Shown one piece after another: positions 33,862-43,790 of a stretch of DNA of 64,000 nucleotides. Positions within the stretch are counted from its first letter, which is position 1. Every line of letters begins with the position of its first letter. The DNA comes from Xanthoparmelia taractica. Its lineage: Eukaryota; Ascomycota; Lecanoromycetes; Lecanorales; Parmeliaceae. Below the pieces are notes generated by a model. That model searched no databases. It worked only from the letters and a program-made list of their open reading frames with translations, and was not told the DNA's origin. Where the stretch lies: positions 62,001-126,000 of the forward strand of contig JANQBS010000042.1 of NCBI GenBank assembly GCA_033085395.1, given 5' to 3'. The position numbers were made by a program, and so were the translations under genes.

Positions 33862-34956
33862 TCACCCCATCAACTGCATCAAATCCTCCGGCGGCCACCT
33901 CGTCTGCGCAAAACTCAAACACCGCTTAATACTCTGCAGAAACTTCCTCGTCACCTCATCGCTCATAATATGCGCCGCATTATCACTCTCATGCAGCTTC
34001 TCCCTCGCGCTCCGCTCATGAATCCCCACCATCGTCACCCCAATCGGCCACGCCGCCTTCCCAATCGACAGCCGCAAATACCCGTCGTTGGCATCCACGT
34101 ACCGCCGCTCCTGCGCCGCCGCCACAATCTCAACCATCGGACCCAATATCCCGTCTTCCACGCTCCCGGTCTCGAATTTCCGGAATAGAGGAATCATGTT
34201 CAGGCGCGATTGCTCGTAGGCGGCGCGGGCTTGCTTGCCGGCGGGGGTGTCGCGGATGCCGGGGGCGCGGGCGGAGAGGGCGGCGGACCAGGCTGTTAGG
34301 AGCATGGTGAAGTAGGAGGCTAGTTGGCGGTAGAGGAGGGTGCGGCCCGCGGTGTCTTTGGGGATTGTGCGGGGGATCTTCATGGAGGATTCGGGGAGGA
34401 GGGCGAGGGTTGTGGGGATCGGGCCGGTTGTTAGGGGGTGGGGGGGAGGGGTGGCGGTGGTGAGTTTTCGGTAGCGGTGGAGGCGTTGGGGGTGGGTTTC
34501 GCCGAAGAGGACGGCGGGTTCGGAGAGTAGGCGGAGTTTGGCGATGAGGTCGGCGTCGGGGATGTCGGGGTCGGTTTCCGGGTTGGGGGTGTTGTTGTCT
34601 GATGTCTTGGAGGGAAGCTCGGGCAGTCCGAGTCGTTTCCGCCGCGCCCGCTCTTTCTTGGCTTCCTCTTCTTCCCGCCGTATTCGTGATTCCTCGGCTA
34701 GGCGGCGCCGCTTCTCGTCGCGTTCGGCGTTGCGGAGGGCGTTTTCTTCGTCGAGTTTGCGCTTCTTGAGGAGTTTGGCTTCGCGGGCGCGGTGGATGGC
34801 GGCTTGTTCGTCGAGGTAGGCTTGTTGGCGTTGGGCTTCGAGCTCGGCGCGCTTGAGGTAGGTTTTGGTGGGTTCGGTGGGGGTGGGGGTCGGTGAGGTT
34901 GAGGGTTTGGTGGTGGATTTGGAGATTTCGGCGGACATTAGGGAGGCGAAGTCCAT
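33862..34956 (-). CDS. PRP18: Pre-mRNA-splicing factor 18
   Basis: This protein acts at the second catalytic step of pre-mRNA splicing. The single exon encodes 364 aa. After the N-terminus (MDFASLMSAEISKS) comes a long basic/acidic helix (AELEAQRQQAYLDEQAAIHR). The splicing-factor motif follows (LLSEPAVLFGETHPQRLHRY), then the Prp18 helical bundle: FTMLLTAWSAALSARAPG, then MVEIVAAAQERRYVDANDGYL and AAWPIGVTMVGIHERSAREK, the last being the conserved loop region. The end reads FAQTRWPPEDLMQLMG. Base composition flips sharply within the exon near 34170: codons are mainly C-ending before it (N-terminal side) and G-ending after. A 317-residue Pro/Arg-rich open frame overlapping on the same strand is a shadow. 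Confidence 0.95.
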   Translation of the reverse strand: MDFASLMSAEISKSTTKPSTSPTPTPTEPTKTYLKRAELEAQRQQAYLDEQAAIHRAREAKLLKKRKLDEENALRNAERDEKRRRLAEESRIRREEEEAKKERARRKRLGLPELPSKTSDNNTPNPETDPDIPDADLIAKLRLLSEPAVLFGETHPQRLHRYRKLTTATPPPHPLTTGPIPTTLALLPESSMKIPRTIPKDTAGRTLLYRQLASYFTMLLTAWSAALSARAPGIRDTPAGKQARAAYEQSRLNMIPLFRKFETGSVEDGILGPMVEIVAAAQERRYVDANDGYLRLSIGKAAWPIGVTMVGIHERSAREKLHESDNAAHIMSDEVTRKFLQSIKRCLSFAQTRWPPEDLMQLMG

Positions 34957-35778
34957 GGTGGATGGTATCTGTAGAGGTTGTAGAGATCGTAGAGATTTGT
35001 GGAGCTCGCTTGGTGGGCGGTGTGTGTGAAATTTGTTCCAAGTGGTGGTGGTTTCGAGATTGTCGCAAGGCTGAATACAACATATCTTGGCGCCTAGAGA
35101 TCTGCCTCCAGCTTCATATGGTGCTTACTATTGTACCCCAGGATAATCTTTCCACTACATTACACGGCCTAGAACAAGAAGAATGTTCTTATTGAATAGG
35201 TCAACCGAAATAAATGGAAAAAAAGAAAAAGAAGTTTGCCAAAAGCGGACGCAGCCTTACCCTAATGCTGCATATCCGAGGGAATAATACGGATGGGAGA
35301 CGGACATGAGATTCGAAAAAGGATTCTTCAGCTAGTTTAGTCGGGTCCAATCCATGTATAATGCAGTGTCCGGAGCTGAAACTTGCATTACAACTATACA
35401 TATTCCGCCGTTTACCTGCATGGAACGATGTTCCAGCTCAAGAAAATCTCGGCCTATGCGGAAAATTCGTTAGATCACAAGGCGTAACACCGCTCCAAGC
35501 CTCCACACAGGTTGCTTTTTCAATAAACATTGGTCCCAGCTCTCTCCGTTCTTAAAACTGAGCTCACCCCCATCGTACGGCTGACAACTGCCACATATGT
35601 ATGGCGCAGCGCCGGTTTAGTTGCTTACCAGCCTTGTGCTGGTCAATTGGGGCCAACCAGAAAACGCTCACCCTATGTCTCCTCAGCTATAAGTGTCTGT
35701 GATCCTGTCTCGATATATTTCCCGTGATCTTTTCTTGCTTTCTGAGATAGCCTTGCAGAAACTGTCCCGTCTTCCACG
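34957..35778. promoter_or_regulatory. Divergent promoter region
   Basis: This 822-bp region lies between PRP18 and the membrane-protein gene, which diverge. No gene seen. Open frames such as 35361-35555 have no recognisable features. Confidence 0.4.
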
Positions 35779-37244
35779 ATGGTTGTCAATGCTGACCCTT
35801 CGACTGAGCAGCATACCATCGTGGTTGTCTGCATTATGTCTTCTATTGCGTCCAGTATATCTGTCGTAATCCGTCTTTGGACTAGAATCTTCGTTACCCA
35901 TTCCGTTGCCTGGAATGACTGTAAGCGACCACGCCTGTCTCCTTTAAGGCTTTGCTCTCACACTTTATAGATATAGCCTTACTTACTTTGGTGATTACTT
36001 GCTATGATGGCCTTGACTCTTTATACCCCTTGTTGTCGCCTTACTAATAAAATTCGAACAGCCTTTTTGCATAGCTTGCAGTACTCTTGTTGCAATAGGT
36101 GTGCTTGGTGTCCCTCAAGTATGAATACATACTGCTTATCCGACTTTAGGAACGAATTATGGCTTTGGCTGGCATATCGCTGATGTTTCGCCTAGTCTCT
36201 TCACTTTCTATAATAAGGTATAAGAATTCTAACAATTTTTTTTATAATACTAAGAGTTTCGTGTCAGTGGATCTTTATCCTCTCTTTCGTCTATCTTTTT
36301 GCTTTGGGGTTATATAAATTTACCATTCTTCTTCTCTATCTCCGCCTCTTTGGTGTGAACAAGCGCTTCAGATATATTACCTGGACAGTCATGTTCTTCG
36401 TCTTTGGTTATCTATTTACCAATCTTTTGACCATGCTATTCGGCTGCACTCCGATCGACAAGTACTGGAAAGCGACGATTCCCGGCCACTGCATCCCCAG
36501 TACGTATCTTTCGCAGCTGCTCTTGTCTGTTTAGGAGCGAAAACAAGCTGCAAGACATGTTTCGAGGGCGACAGGACCTTTTACCACTCAGAGATACCTA
36601 TCTTGAGCAATACTAACTCCAAACCCTGTGTAGCAAAAAAGACAGTCATTGCTTTTGGTGCAATGAACGTTATCTCTGATGTCATCATCTTCATTTTACC
36701 TCTACCAATGGTCTGGAGGCTGCAGCTGTCTCGGGGAAGCAAGATAGGTGTGACCCTCGTCTTTATGGGCGGACTTCTGTAAGGGCCTACGGTCAACTCA
36801 GCCATTCCGTGACACAAAGCTCAAATCCCACTAGGGCCTCTGTTGTTGCCGTCGTTCGCTACGCATTACTACTTCGTTTATATACGACAACCGATAAAAC
36901 ATGGCATGATGGGAAGAATCTCATCTTCATGTGAGTCATCTTCTCTTTACCCTGTTCCCACATTAACGTTTCATAGGGTTCTTGAGGTAAATACCGGGCT
37001 CATATGCAGCTGCCTCCCCGCGTTCAAACCTTTCTTTGAACATCTCGCCCATAGCACTTCCAAGAGTAGCTCCCAGGGTTTGAGTCTGTATACCAAGAAC
37101 AACGCGTCACTCCGGGGACAGAGCGATACTGGACCGCTGCGGCAGAGTACGGGAGATAGGGGATTTGTGGCCTTTAAAGATGGTGTTGATATCGAGATGA
37201 ATGCTTCTCTTTCTGGGGCATCGGAGATAGAACACAAACATTAA
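35779..37244 (+). CDS. Pth11-like seven-helix integral membrane protein
   Basis: This is a fungal 'rhodopsin-domain' (SAT4-type, Pth11-like) plasma-membrane protein of 335 aa. Eight exons fit: 35779-35920, 35971-35990 (20 nt), 36062-36098, 36150-36217, 36268-36499, 36634-36778, 36835-36930 and 36977-37244, totalling 1008 nt. Joins restore family motifs: SSISVVIRLWTRIFV, NYGFGWHIADVSP, LGLYKFTILLLYLRLF, FGCTPIDKYWKATIPGHC, AFGAMNVISDVIIFILPLPM and GLICSCLPAFKPFFEHL. About seven hydrophobic helices are visible, with a cytosolic Ser-rich C-terminal tail. Relatives include receptor-like proteins and many of unknown role. Introns 2-5 sit in AT-rich sequence. Without the exact small exons the gene looks broken, but it appears intact. 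Confidence 0.85.
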
Positions 37245-38325
37245 TGGGTCAATAAAGGAGCGAGTAAGGAGAATCAGGTTGTCCTTCAAAGCCTGTCAAA
37301 TGGGAAGGAAGGAGTCGAACATAAGTTTGGGATCTGTTTGGGGTCGGAGAGTGCGGTAGTGGCTGATGTCCGATTTCGTCCCCTCTCGATTTTCTGGTGA
37401 TGTTTAACGCTTGATGGTACCTATGAACTTGCATTGATGTGCGACTAGTTTCTTAATGTTAATTCGGCTCGGACATATTTAAGCGAGATGTGCATCAAGC
37501 GAGTCATCTGATACGGAACAAAGGGTATTATTCTTTCGATGGTCGCGTCCCCACCCCAAAATAATAGGACCTACGCTCTCCCATAGATAGTATGAGGAAT
37601 GGACTTCTCCTATTGCTAGGTATCTGCTTGGGCAATAGGAGGCCTACGTGAACTACCTACCGAACACAGCAAGGTGATCAAGCCAGTTATAAGTCGGGTA
37701 AGGCGTCAACAGACGGAATATCCAGACGAGTATTTGGGATACCACGACGTTTGTCATCCCATGTGCTCGGGCCCTCCTCTCCTAGATGGATCGCCTCGTC
37801 TGCCCTGCGCATCACCCATCATAGATCAGGAGTTCGGCCACGCTTCGAGTGGTTCTGCGCTTACGCGACATAGAGCTCAATTATTGAAGGTCCTGAGTAC
37901 GAAGTATGGAGCCCATTTTCATCAAATAGATTATTGCCGTGAAAACCGTCTTATCTTGATCAACCAACCTGGTTCTAGATCCTTGGCTCATTTGAAATGT
38001 TGATTTGCCAAGTATGCGGAAGAATCAGGGTTGGCAGGGCATGGGGTAAGTTTTGGTAGATAGACATTTGGCAATCACCAATCGGGTCTTCCTCCAACGC
38101 ACCCTCAGAGATAATACAGCCTTCCACAGCTCTCCTCATTGACGCAACAATGCATAAATGTCCCAGACGTATTCAATCACAATACTCATCAATATAGCGC
38201 AGGCCCCACCTTCATTTTTTATTCTTTTCTTCTCTTCTACTTTAATCCACACGACCAGCAATAGATTGCTACGCTATAGCAGACCCTTTGACTCAAACGT
38301 CTTCGAATCAGCCCGCTTTCCATCA
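37245..38325. other. Gene-free region
   Basis: About 1.1 kb without a supportable gene. The frame at 37674-38003 has no recognisable domain. An upstream in-frame ATG at 38158 for the following small ORF gives a hydrophobic, poorly conserved-looking extension. Confidence 0.4.
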
Positions 38326-38643
38326 ATGCAAAAATGGCCGTATGATGGCAGTGGAGACGAAGTAATTAGAGTTCCATGCAACGATTGTGGTGGTTCTGGT
38401 ACGGAGCGATGCCGCGGGTGCGGAGGTAGCGGAGAAGTTATGGATCACGATAATGATGAGTGGGAGGCCTGCGGGAGCTGCGATCGTAGCGGTCACGGCG
38501 ATGATGATTGCAACAACTGTGGAGGTGTGGGTAAACATTGGGTGGCAGTTCCATGTGGTGGTTGCGAAACGTGCCAAAAGTATGTCAATATTCGGCATCC
38601 ACTTCTGTGGACGTATTACCTAATGACCAGCAGCGATAGTTAA
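38326..38643 (+). CDS. Small protein with DnaJ-type Cys-rich zinc-finger pattern
   Basis: This is a 105-aa protein made almost wholly of Cys/Gly motifs in the spacing of the DnaJ central zinc domain: CNDCGGSG, CRGCGGSG, CGSCDRSG and CNNCGGVG, followed by CGGCETC. It has neither a J domain nor the DnaJ C-terminal domain. In DnaJ these four motifs bind two zinc ions and help hold unfolded clients. I chose the ATG at 38326 (MQKWPYDGSGDE) because upstream codons from 38158 look non-coding. It could be a free-standing zinc-binding protein or a fragment of a larger gene. Its stop is 16 bp before the decayed SDR gene. Confidence 0.55.
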   Translation: MQKWPYDGSGDEVIRVPCNDCGGSGTERCRGCGGSGEVMDHDNDEWEACGSCDRSGHGDDDCNNCGGVGKHWVAVPCGGCETCQKYVNIRHPLLWTYYLMTSSDS

Positions 38644-38659
38644 AGAAGATTCGACGACA

Positions 38660-39542
38660 ATGGCGAGCAAAGCTACATTAATGCCACGGTTCTGGCATCT
38701 GCTCTCGCCGGTGGGGATCAATAGAATAGGTATTGCTCCGGAGAAGAATTTTCACAGCATCTCGTAGCATTCCATTAACCAAGCAGTCAACACCCACTAC
38801 ACGTCCATTCTTTCGTGACAAATAACTCATAGTAATTTTGCGCATCGGAACGTTTACACTCGACGTGCAATCTGAATACTCGATCGCCGCCTGTGTCAGC
38901 AAGTTGTCCAGTCTTGACATCTTAGTTAATAATGCCGGCGCGCAGTACCTCATGCCTGTGGTTGACGTCCCCATTCCTAAGGCCAAAAAATTATTCGATC
39001 TTAACGTATGGTCTCACATCGCCATGATACAGGCCTTTTTGCCGTTACTGCTCAAGTCCTGCAACGGCATGATTGTGAACCAAACGTCCGTTGGCGCCGT
39101 TACTACACTACCATTCCAGGCCATATACAATTCCTCGAAAGCTGCCATGGCAATGCTTTCGGATTCGCTACGACTCGAACTCCAACCTTTCGGTATCACA
39201 GTCGTCGATCCAAGGACCGGAGTCGTCAAAACCAACCTGATCAAAAACCTGAACGAGTCGCAGCAACCATCTTTGCCGAAGGGCTCCATTTATGAGCCTG
39301 CGAGACAGGCGGTAGAGAAGGCCATGCGGCAAGACGGATTTGAGGACCAGGGTATGCCAGCGCAAAAGTGGGCGAAATTGGTCGTGCAAGATTTGGTGAA
39401 GAAGAACCCGCCATCAGTGATTTGGAGGGGGAAATCGGCGTGGTTGACTCGGCTTGCGGCGATTTTGCCTTTTGGCATGTTTGATGGAGTGGTGACGAAG
39501 CTGACGGGCATGGACGTTGTTGAACGGACAGTGAAGAAATAA
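38660..39542 (+). pseudogene. Short-chain dehydrogenase, 5' end decayed
   Basis: From 38838 on the frame encodes most of a classical SDR: FTLDVQSEYSIAACVSKL, LDILVNNAGAQYLMPVVDVP, the helix around LFDLNVWSHIAMIQAFLPLL, catalytic YNSSK, and a C-terminus like AYR1-type (1-acyldihydroxyacetone phosphate reductase) proteins. The N-terminal cofactor-binding part, which should hold TGxxxGxG, is missing. Between 38660 and 38838 the relics MASKAT and ATVL appear in separate frames with several stops, and nothing restores the glycine motif. The rest is undamaged, so inactivation may be recent, or a truncated product may be made. I found no splice solution. Confidence 0.72.
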
Positions 39543-40372
39543 GTAAGGACTGCAAATTCTGCAGGCAGACTTTCTGCGCTAATGGGAAACCTGGAATCGT
39601 GTAAAGCAGTCTACGGAGAGTGTATCTTAGTATCTGCCTTATTTGTTTCTAAACTAAAAGGTTTTGCACAGCTTCAAAGTAAGCAAGCCTTCAAGACAGT
39701 AGATATCTGCCAAGGTCTTCTCAATCTCATACATTGATGTAGCGCAGGGGACAGAAGTCGTTTGAACACCCTGAAAAGTAGGAATGCTGGATAACTCGAC
39801 AACAAAGCATCTGATACAAAAAGCTTCGCCCTATGAGAAGTTCATAACAATCATTTGAAGAAGGTCTGTCGCCCAAGTATTTGGGTTGAAGAAGAATTGA
39901 TCGAATTTTACTGGTTTGAAAGGACTTCTATCCCTGATAGGGCGGCGCTCACCTGATCCCTGATTGGGGGTGACGCCGGGGGCAATAGCCCTAAGCGCAA
40001 ATTCTGTCCTCAAAACTCTTTGCTTCTTCATCCGTCACTGGAAATACACATCTTAATAGATGATAATGACGGGATCGACGTTTCCATGGGCTCTTCTGCT
40101 CCTTGGAGCCAGTCTCCGACTGTCTGATCCACGGTCCTTTCGATAGTATCATCTTCAGCCTGCAGACTCATTTGCGGACTTTTGGCAAAGTCCGCAAAGA
40201 CTCCGAAATGCCGAAGGAGTCGATGAAAGGTAGGTTATATATCTCCCATTGTCCAGTATCACCTGTTTCATGCGTCCATCAATCTCACTATCTGTGCTCT
40301 CGACTCCAAACAATCCACAAAGGTAACCCTCAAATCGGTCCTGCTTCATTCGAAAAACCCCCATCCCAGGCC
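39543..40372. other. Intergenic region
   Basis: 830 bp without a supportable gene. The frame continuing upstream of 40373 (open from 40103) reads like a leader. It contains other ATGs that look less natural than the chosen start. Confidence 0.4.
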
Positions 40373-41599
40373 ATGGCCGCAACGACAACAAATCCCACTC
40401 CACGTATCGCCATTGTCGGTGCTGGTCCTGGCGGCCTCATCCTTGCTCGTCTCCTACATATTGCCAACCTTCAATTCGTGCTCTACGAGGCCGAGCCGTC
40501 GCGCAACAGTAGAGAGCAAGGTGGTTCTCTCGATTTGCACGAGGAATCCGGACAACTCGCCCTCCACGCAGCTGGTCTCTATTCCGAGTGGAAAAAATTT
40601 GCCCGCAGCGAAGGCGAAGAAATGCGCGTGGTCGACAAAAACGGCAAGCTGTTCATGGAGGAAGTCGATACGGGAGGGACCAGACCGGAAGTTGATCGTA
40701 TACAGCTGCGAGGATTGCTGCTTGATTCGTTACCGGAGGCTGTGATACAGTGGGGGCATAAAATACGCTCAATATCCGCAATTAGCAATGGTCACGGCAA
40801 GCACGAGGTTCTCCTCGAAACCGCTTCTGGCGCCCGGACAGAAACCTTTGACCTCGTGGTTGGTGCAGATGGCGCTTGGTCTAAGGTCCGCCCTCTCCTC
40901 TCCGACATCAAACCCTACTATTCGACAATCTCCTGCCTCGATACGCGCATTCGTTCCGTGGACAACCTGCACCCTGCGATCTCACAACTTGTAGGCCAGG
41001 GCGCCTATCTCGCATTCTCGGACAAGAAGGGCATGGTGGCGCAACGGAATGGCGACCGTTCGATCCGGACATATATTATGTTGCAGAAGCCAGAGACCTG
41101 GTTGAAAGATGTTGGTGTGGATTGGTCGGATGCGCACATGGCCAAGAAGTTCTTATTGGACGAGGAGTACAGGGATTGGTGTGATGAGTTGAAGAGCCTC
41201 ATCATTCACGCGGACCCGGATATCGTGGCTCGGCCTTTCTACATGCTTCCCACTGACTTCTCCTGGACCTCGAAACCGGGCCTCACCTTGCTAGGCGACG
41301 CGGCGCATCTGATGACGCCATTTGCAGGCGAAGGGGTAAATCTGGCCATGCTCGACGCTTTGGATTTAAGTAAAGCGATCGTAAAAGCCAGCACAGGTGA
41401 CGGAAATATGGCACTCTTCGATGCGATTAAGGATTTTGAGACGACGATGCTGGAAAGGAGCCATGAGAAGATGGAAGAGACGTGGCGGAATCTGGAACTC
41501 TTGTTTAAGCCGGATGCGCCGAGGGAATTTGTGCAGGCTTTTGAGGAAATGATGGCGGCACATGGTCCGCCGCCTGAGGTGCCGAAGGGATATTCCTAG
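40373..41599 (+). CDS. FAD-dependent monooxygenase (TetX/PHBH-like)
   Basis: This is a flavoprotein hydroxylase of 408 aa in a single exon. The start at 40373 (MAATTTNPTPRIAIVGAGPG) places the FAD-binding GxGxxG motif at residue ~14, as usual. Other motifs are the ribose-binding E in VLYEAEPS, the DG motif (LVVGADGAWSKVR) and the second FAD motif (GLTLLGDAAHLMTPFAGEGV). The overall layout resembles TetX-like and other class A monooxygenases; the substrate is unknown. It lies beside a GST and a decayed SDR, which would suit a detoxification or secondary-metabolism cluster, but that is inference. The last ~70 codons are G-ending. It converges with the GST gene. Confidence 0.9.
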   Translation: MAATTTNPTPRIAIVGAGPGGLILARLLHIANLQFVLYEAEPSRNSREQGGSLDLHEESGQLALHAAGLYSEWKKFARSEGEEMRVVDKNGKLFMEEVDTGGTRPEVDRIQLRGLLLDSLPEAVIQWGHKIRSISAISNGHGKHEVLLETASGARTETFDLVVGADGAWSKVRPLLSDIKPYYSTISCLDTRIRSVDNLHPAISQLVGQGAYLAFSDKKGMVAQRNGDRSIRTYIMLQKPETWLKDVGVDWSDAHMAKKFLLDEEYRDWCDELKSLIIHADPDIVARPFYMLPTDFSWTSKPGLTLLGDAAHLMTPFAGEGVNLAMLDALDLSKAIVKASTGDGNMALFDAIKDFETTMLERSHEKMEETWRNLELLFKPDAPREFVQAFEEMMAAHGPPPEVPKGYS

Positions 41600-41924
41600 A
41601 AAGGTAGTTGTGTGGGTGTTGGCGGAAGTGAGCGATGTTCAGGATATGGATGAAATGGCAGATATCTTCATGGAGGTAAGTGTATATAAGGGAGATATCA
41701 TTGCAAATACGCTTGAAACCCAATATTTCATAATCACGATTTGGTAATCCACCACGCAGCAACCAAACTTCCAATGAACTCCCCGTGTACACCACCCAAG
41801 TCAACCCAACCCACATCCACAATCCCCTCCCTCCCTCATCCCTCGTCACCCTCCTTCCTCACCCTCCCCTCCCTCACCCTCCTCCAATTTTCCCCTTCCA
41901 TCCCCCTCCCTTCCTCCTCCACCC

Positions 41925-43621
41925 TCACAAATCCTCAAACACCCCATCCACATCCACAATCTTCCCCACAGCCCTCTTCCACCCTTCCATCGCTTCCAAC
42001 CGATCCACATACGCGCACAGCTTCGGATGCTCTTTTTCGGTGAAGAGGGAGCGTTTTCGGGCGGCGCCTGGGTGGGGTTAGTGTGGTGGTTTATTTGGTT
42101 GATTGAGATGATTGGAAGGGGATGAATGGGAAGGGGAGGGGGAGGGAAGAGGGGAGGGGAGGGGGGAGTTATAAAAAGGGGGAGGAGAAAGGGAGGGGAA
42201 GGGAAAAGGAGGGGGGGAAGGGGGGAGGGGGAGAGGAAGGGGAAAGGAAGGGGAAGGAGGGGGGAGAAGGGAAAGCAAACGGCTTTTCAACAAGGTAGGT
42301 ACAAAGTACCGATACTTCCGAACCTCCGCTTTTGACATCCATGAACGATAATGAAAACAAGCATGAGCATGAGAATGAGAATGAGCATAAGAATAAAGAA
42401 TGAAACAAACCACGTACCAAGCGGCGCACTCATCATAATATCCGCCCCCGTCAACTCAGCGCCGCAGAGATACGGTCCCCCGTCCGGGGACGTCGCGAGC
42501 TGGGATTCGAGAAAGTCGAACTGGGTGCGGAGGTTCGGGCGGAGGAAGTTTGATTCGACGGCGTTGGTGATGAGGATGGCGAAGGGGCGGAGGAAGAAGG
42601 GTGTGTTTGTTTTGATTGCTGAGGAGGAGAAGAAGAAGGGGGTTAGATATTAGATGGGATGGGGTCAATGTGTTGGTGGATGTATTTGGGTGAGGAGGGC
42701 AAAAGGGAGAGGAGGAGGAAAGGGGAAGAGAGAGAGAAAGGGGGGGGAAAGAGAGGGGAACGCACTATTCATCAACAACCAAATAACCAAAAACGGCATC
42801 AGACTCCCCTCGGCATAATGCATATAATACCGATACCGTATCCACGACTCAGTCTCCGTGCCCACTTTCCCTTCCCCCTTTCCCTCCACCACTTTCCCCT
42901 CTCCCTTCCCATACCGCTCCGGCGCCATCCACGGCCCGAAATGATCAATCAGGTATTCGACAATACAAGCCGATTCAGCCAGCACTAAGTGCTTTGCCTC
43001 CGGCCTGTCGGCCGTTTCGATGGTTAGGATCGGGATCTTGCCGAGCGGGTGCACTTTTTTTAGGGATGCGGGCGCGAGCATGGATTCGCGTTTGTGGGTT
43101 TTGAGATCGTAGGTGAGGTGGAGCTCTTCGAGGAGCCAGAGGATGCGTTGGGAGCGGGATCGTTCGAGCCTGGTTGGGAGGAGGGGTTGTGTGAGTGGGG
43201 GGTTTTGGTGTGAGGGTTCATAGGAATTGGGGGGGAGGGGAAGGTAATGGGGATGAGGGAGGAAGGATAAGAGAATTGCTGGAGGCTTTGACATTGATTG
43301 ATATCGCATTTGCATATCCTGCGTCGTAATTGAAATCTTGTAGAAAGAGGAGCTCGTTGCAGGGATGTTTTGCCATGTGGAACTACATGGCTGGGTGGAA
43401 GGGGTAGAAATCTTCACTGTGTCCCGTCGGGAATTGAAAAGCCGCACATACAAAAAGAAATCGCAAGACAGGTAACAAGCATAGTAAACGTAATCTTTCT
43501 TGTGGACGAGGAAAATGATATATTGCAAATCAAACGTTGGAGCTCACCAGTACAGCGTGAGTTTGGCATTCTGCTCATTCTTCGTCGTTTCCTGATCTTT
43601 ACCTCCCGTCACGGAAGCCAT
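41925..43621 (-). CDS. Glutathione S-transferase
   Basis: Four exons (43621-43548, 43169-42766, 42618-42418, 42067-41925; 822 nt) encode 273 aa. The first exon (MASVTGGKDQETT) ends in KLTLYW and joins LERSRSQRILWLLEELHL, the thioredoxin-fold N-terminus with the glutathione-site serine region. KVHPLGKIPILTIE and LAESACIVEYLIDHFG complete it. The C-terminal helical domain includes FLRPNLRTQFDFLESQL, YLCGAELTGADIMMSAPL and KLCAYVDRLEAMEGWKRAV. GSTs of this kind conjugate glutathione to electrophiles in the cytosol. Introns 1 and 3 are unusually long for the window (378 and 350 nt), and introns 2 and 3 contain long pyrimidine runs on the coding strand. Confidence 0.92.
42128..42275 (+). repeat. 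G-rich polypurine tract in a GST intron
   Basis: About 150 nt of almost pure purine with many runs of three to eight G lie on the plus strand, broken once by TTATAAAAA. On the GST coding strand this is a pyrimidine tract inside intron 3. A second polypurine stretch (about 42688-42760) fills much of intron 2. The sequence could form G-quadruplexes or a triplex. Confidence 0.85.
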
Positions 43622-43790
43622 AATGTACTATGTAGAGAAGTTATTGTTCTTTCGTAGAATATAGAAACGAGGGGAAGCAAAGCTTGAAAGGGAGATAGAG
43701 ATGCTGTGCCGCTTGACATGGTTCTGTTACTCAGCCTGCATGACTAAGGGCAAAGTCTGATTTAGACCTCGGCAGTATGGTCTTAACCAA
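43622..43790. other. Short intergenic region
   Basis: 169 bp between the GST start and the remains of a transporter gene. Nothing recognised. Confidence 0.4.

Noticed and set aside
34130..35083. 317-residue open frame overlapping PRP18 on the same strand
   Set aside because: Arg/Pro/His-rich composition from another frame of the C-rich PRP18 exon; the Prp18 frame is unambiguous.
35779..37244. Membrane-protein gene as a pseudogene
   Set aside because: Stops in the middle disappear when introns at 35991, 36099 and 36218 are removed; the spliced length is a multiple of three and all motifs are restored.
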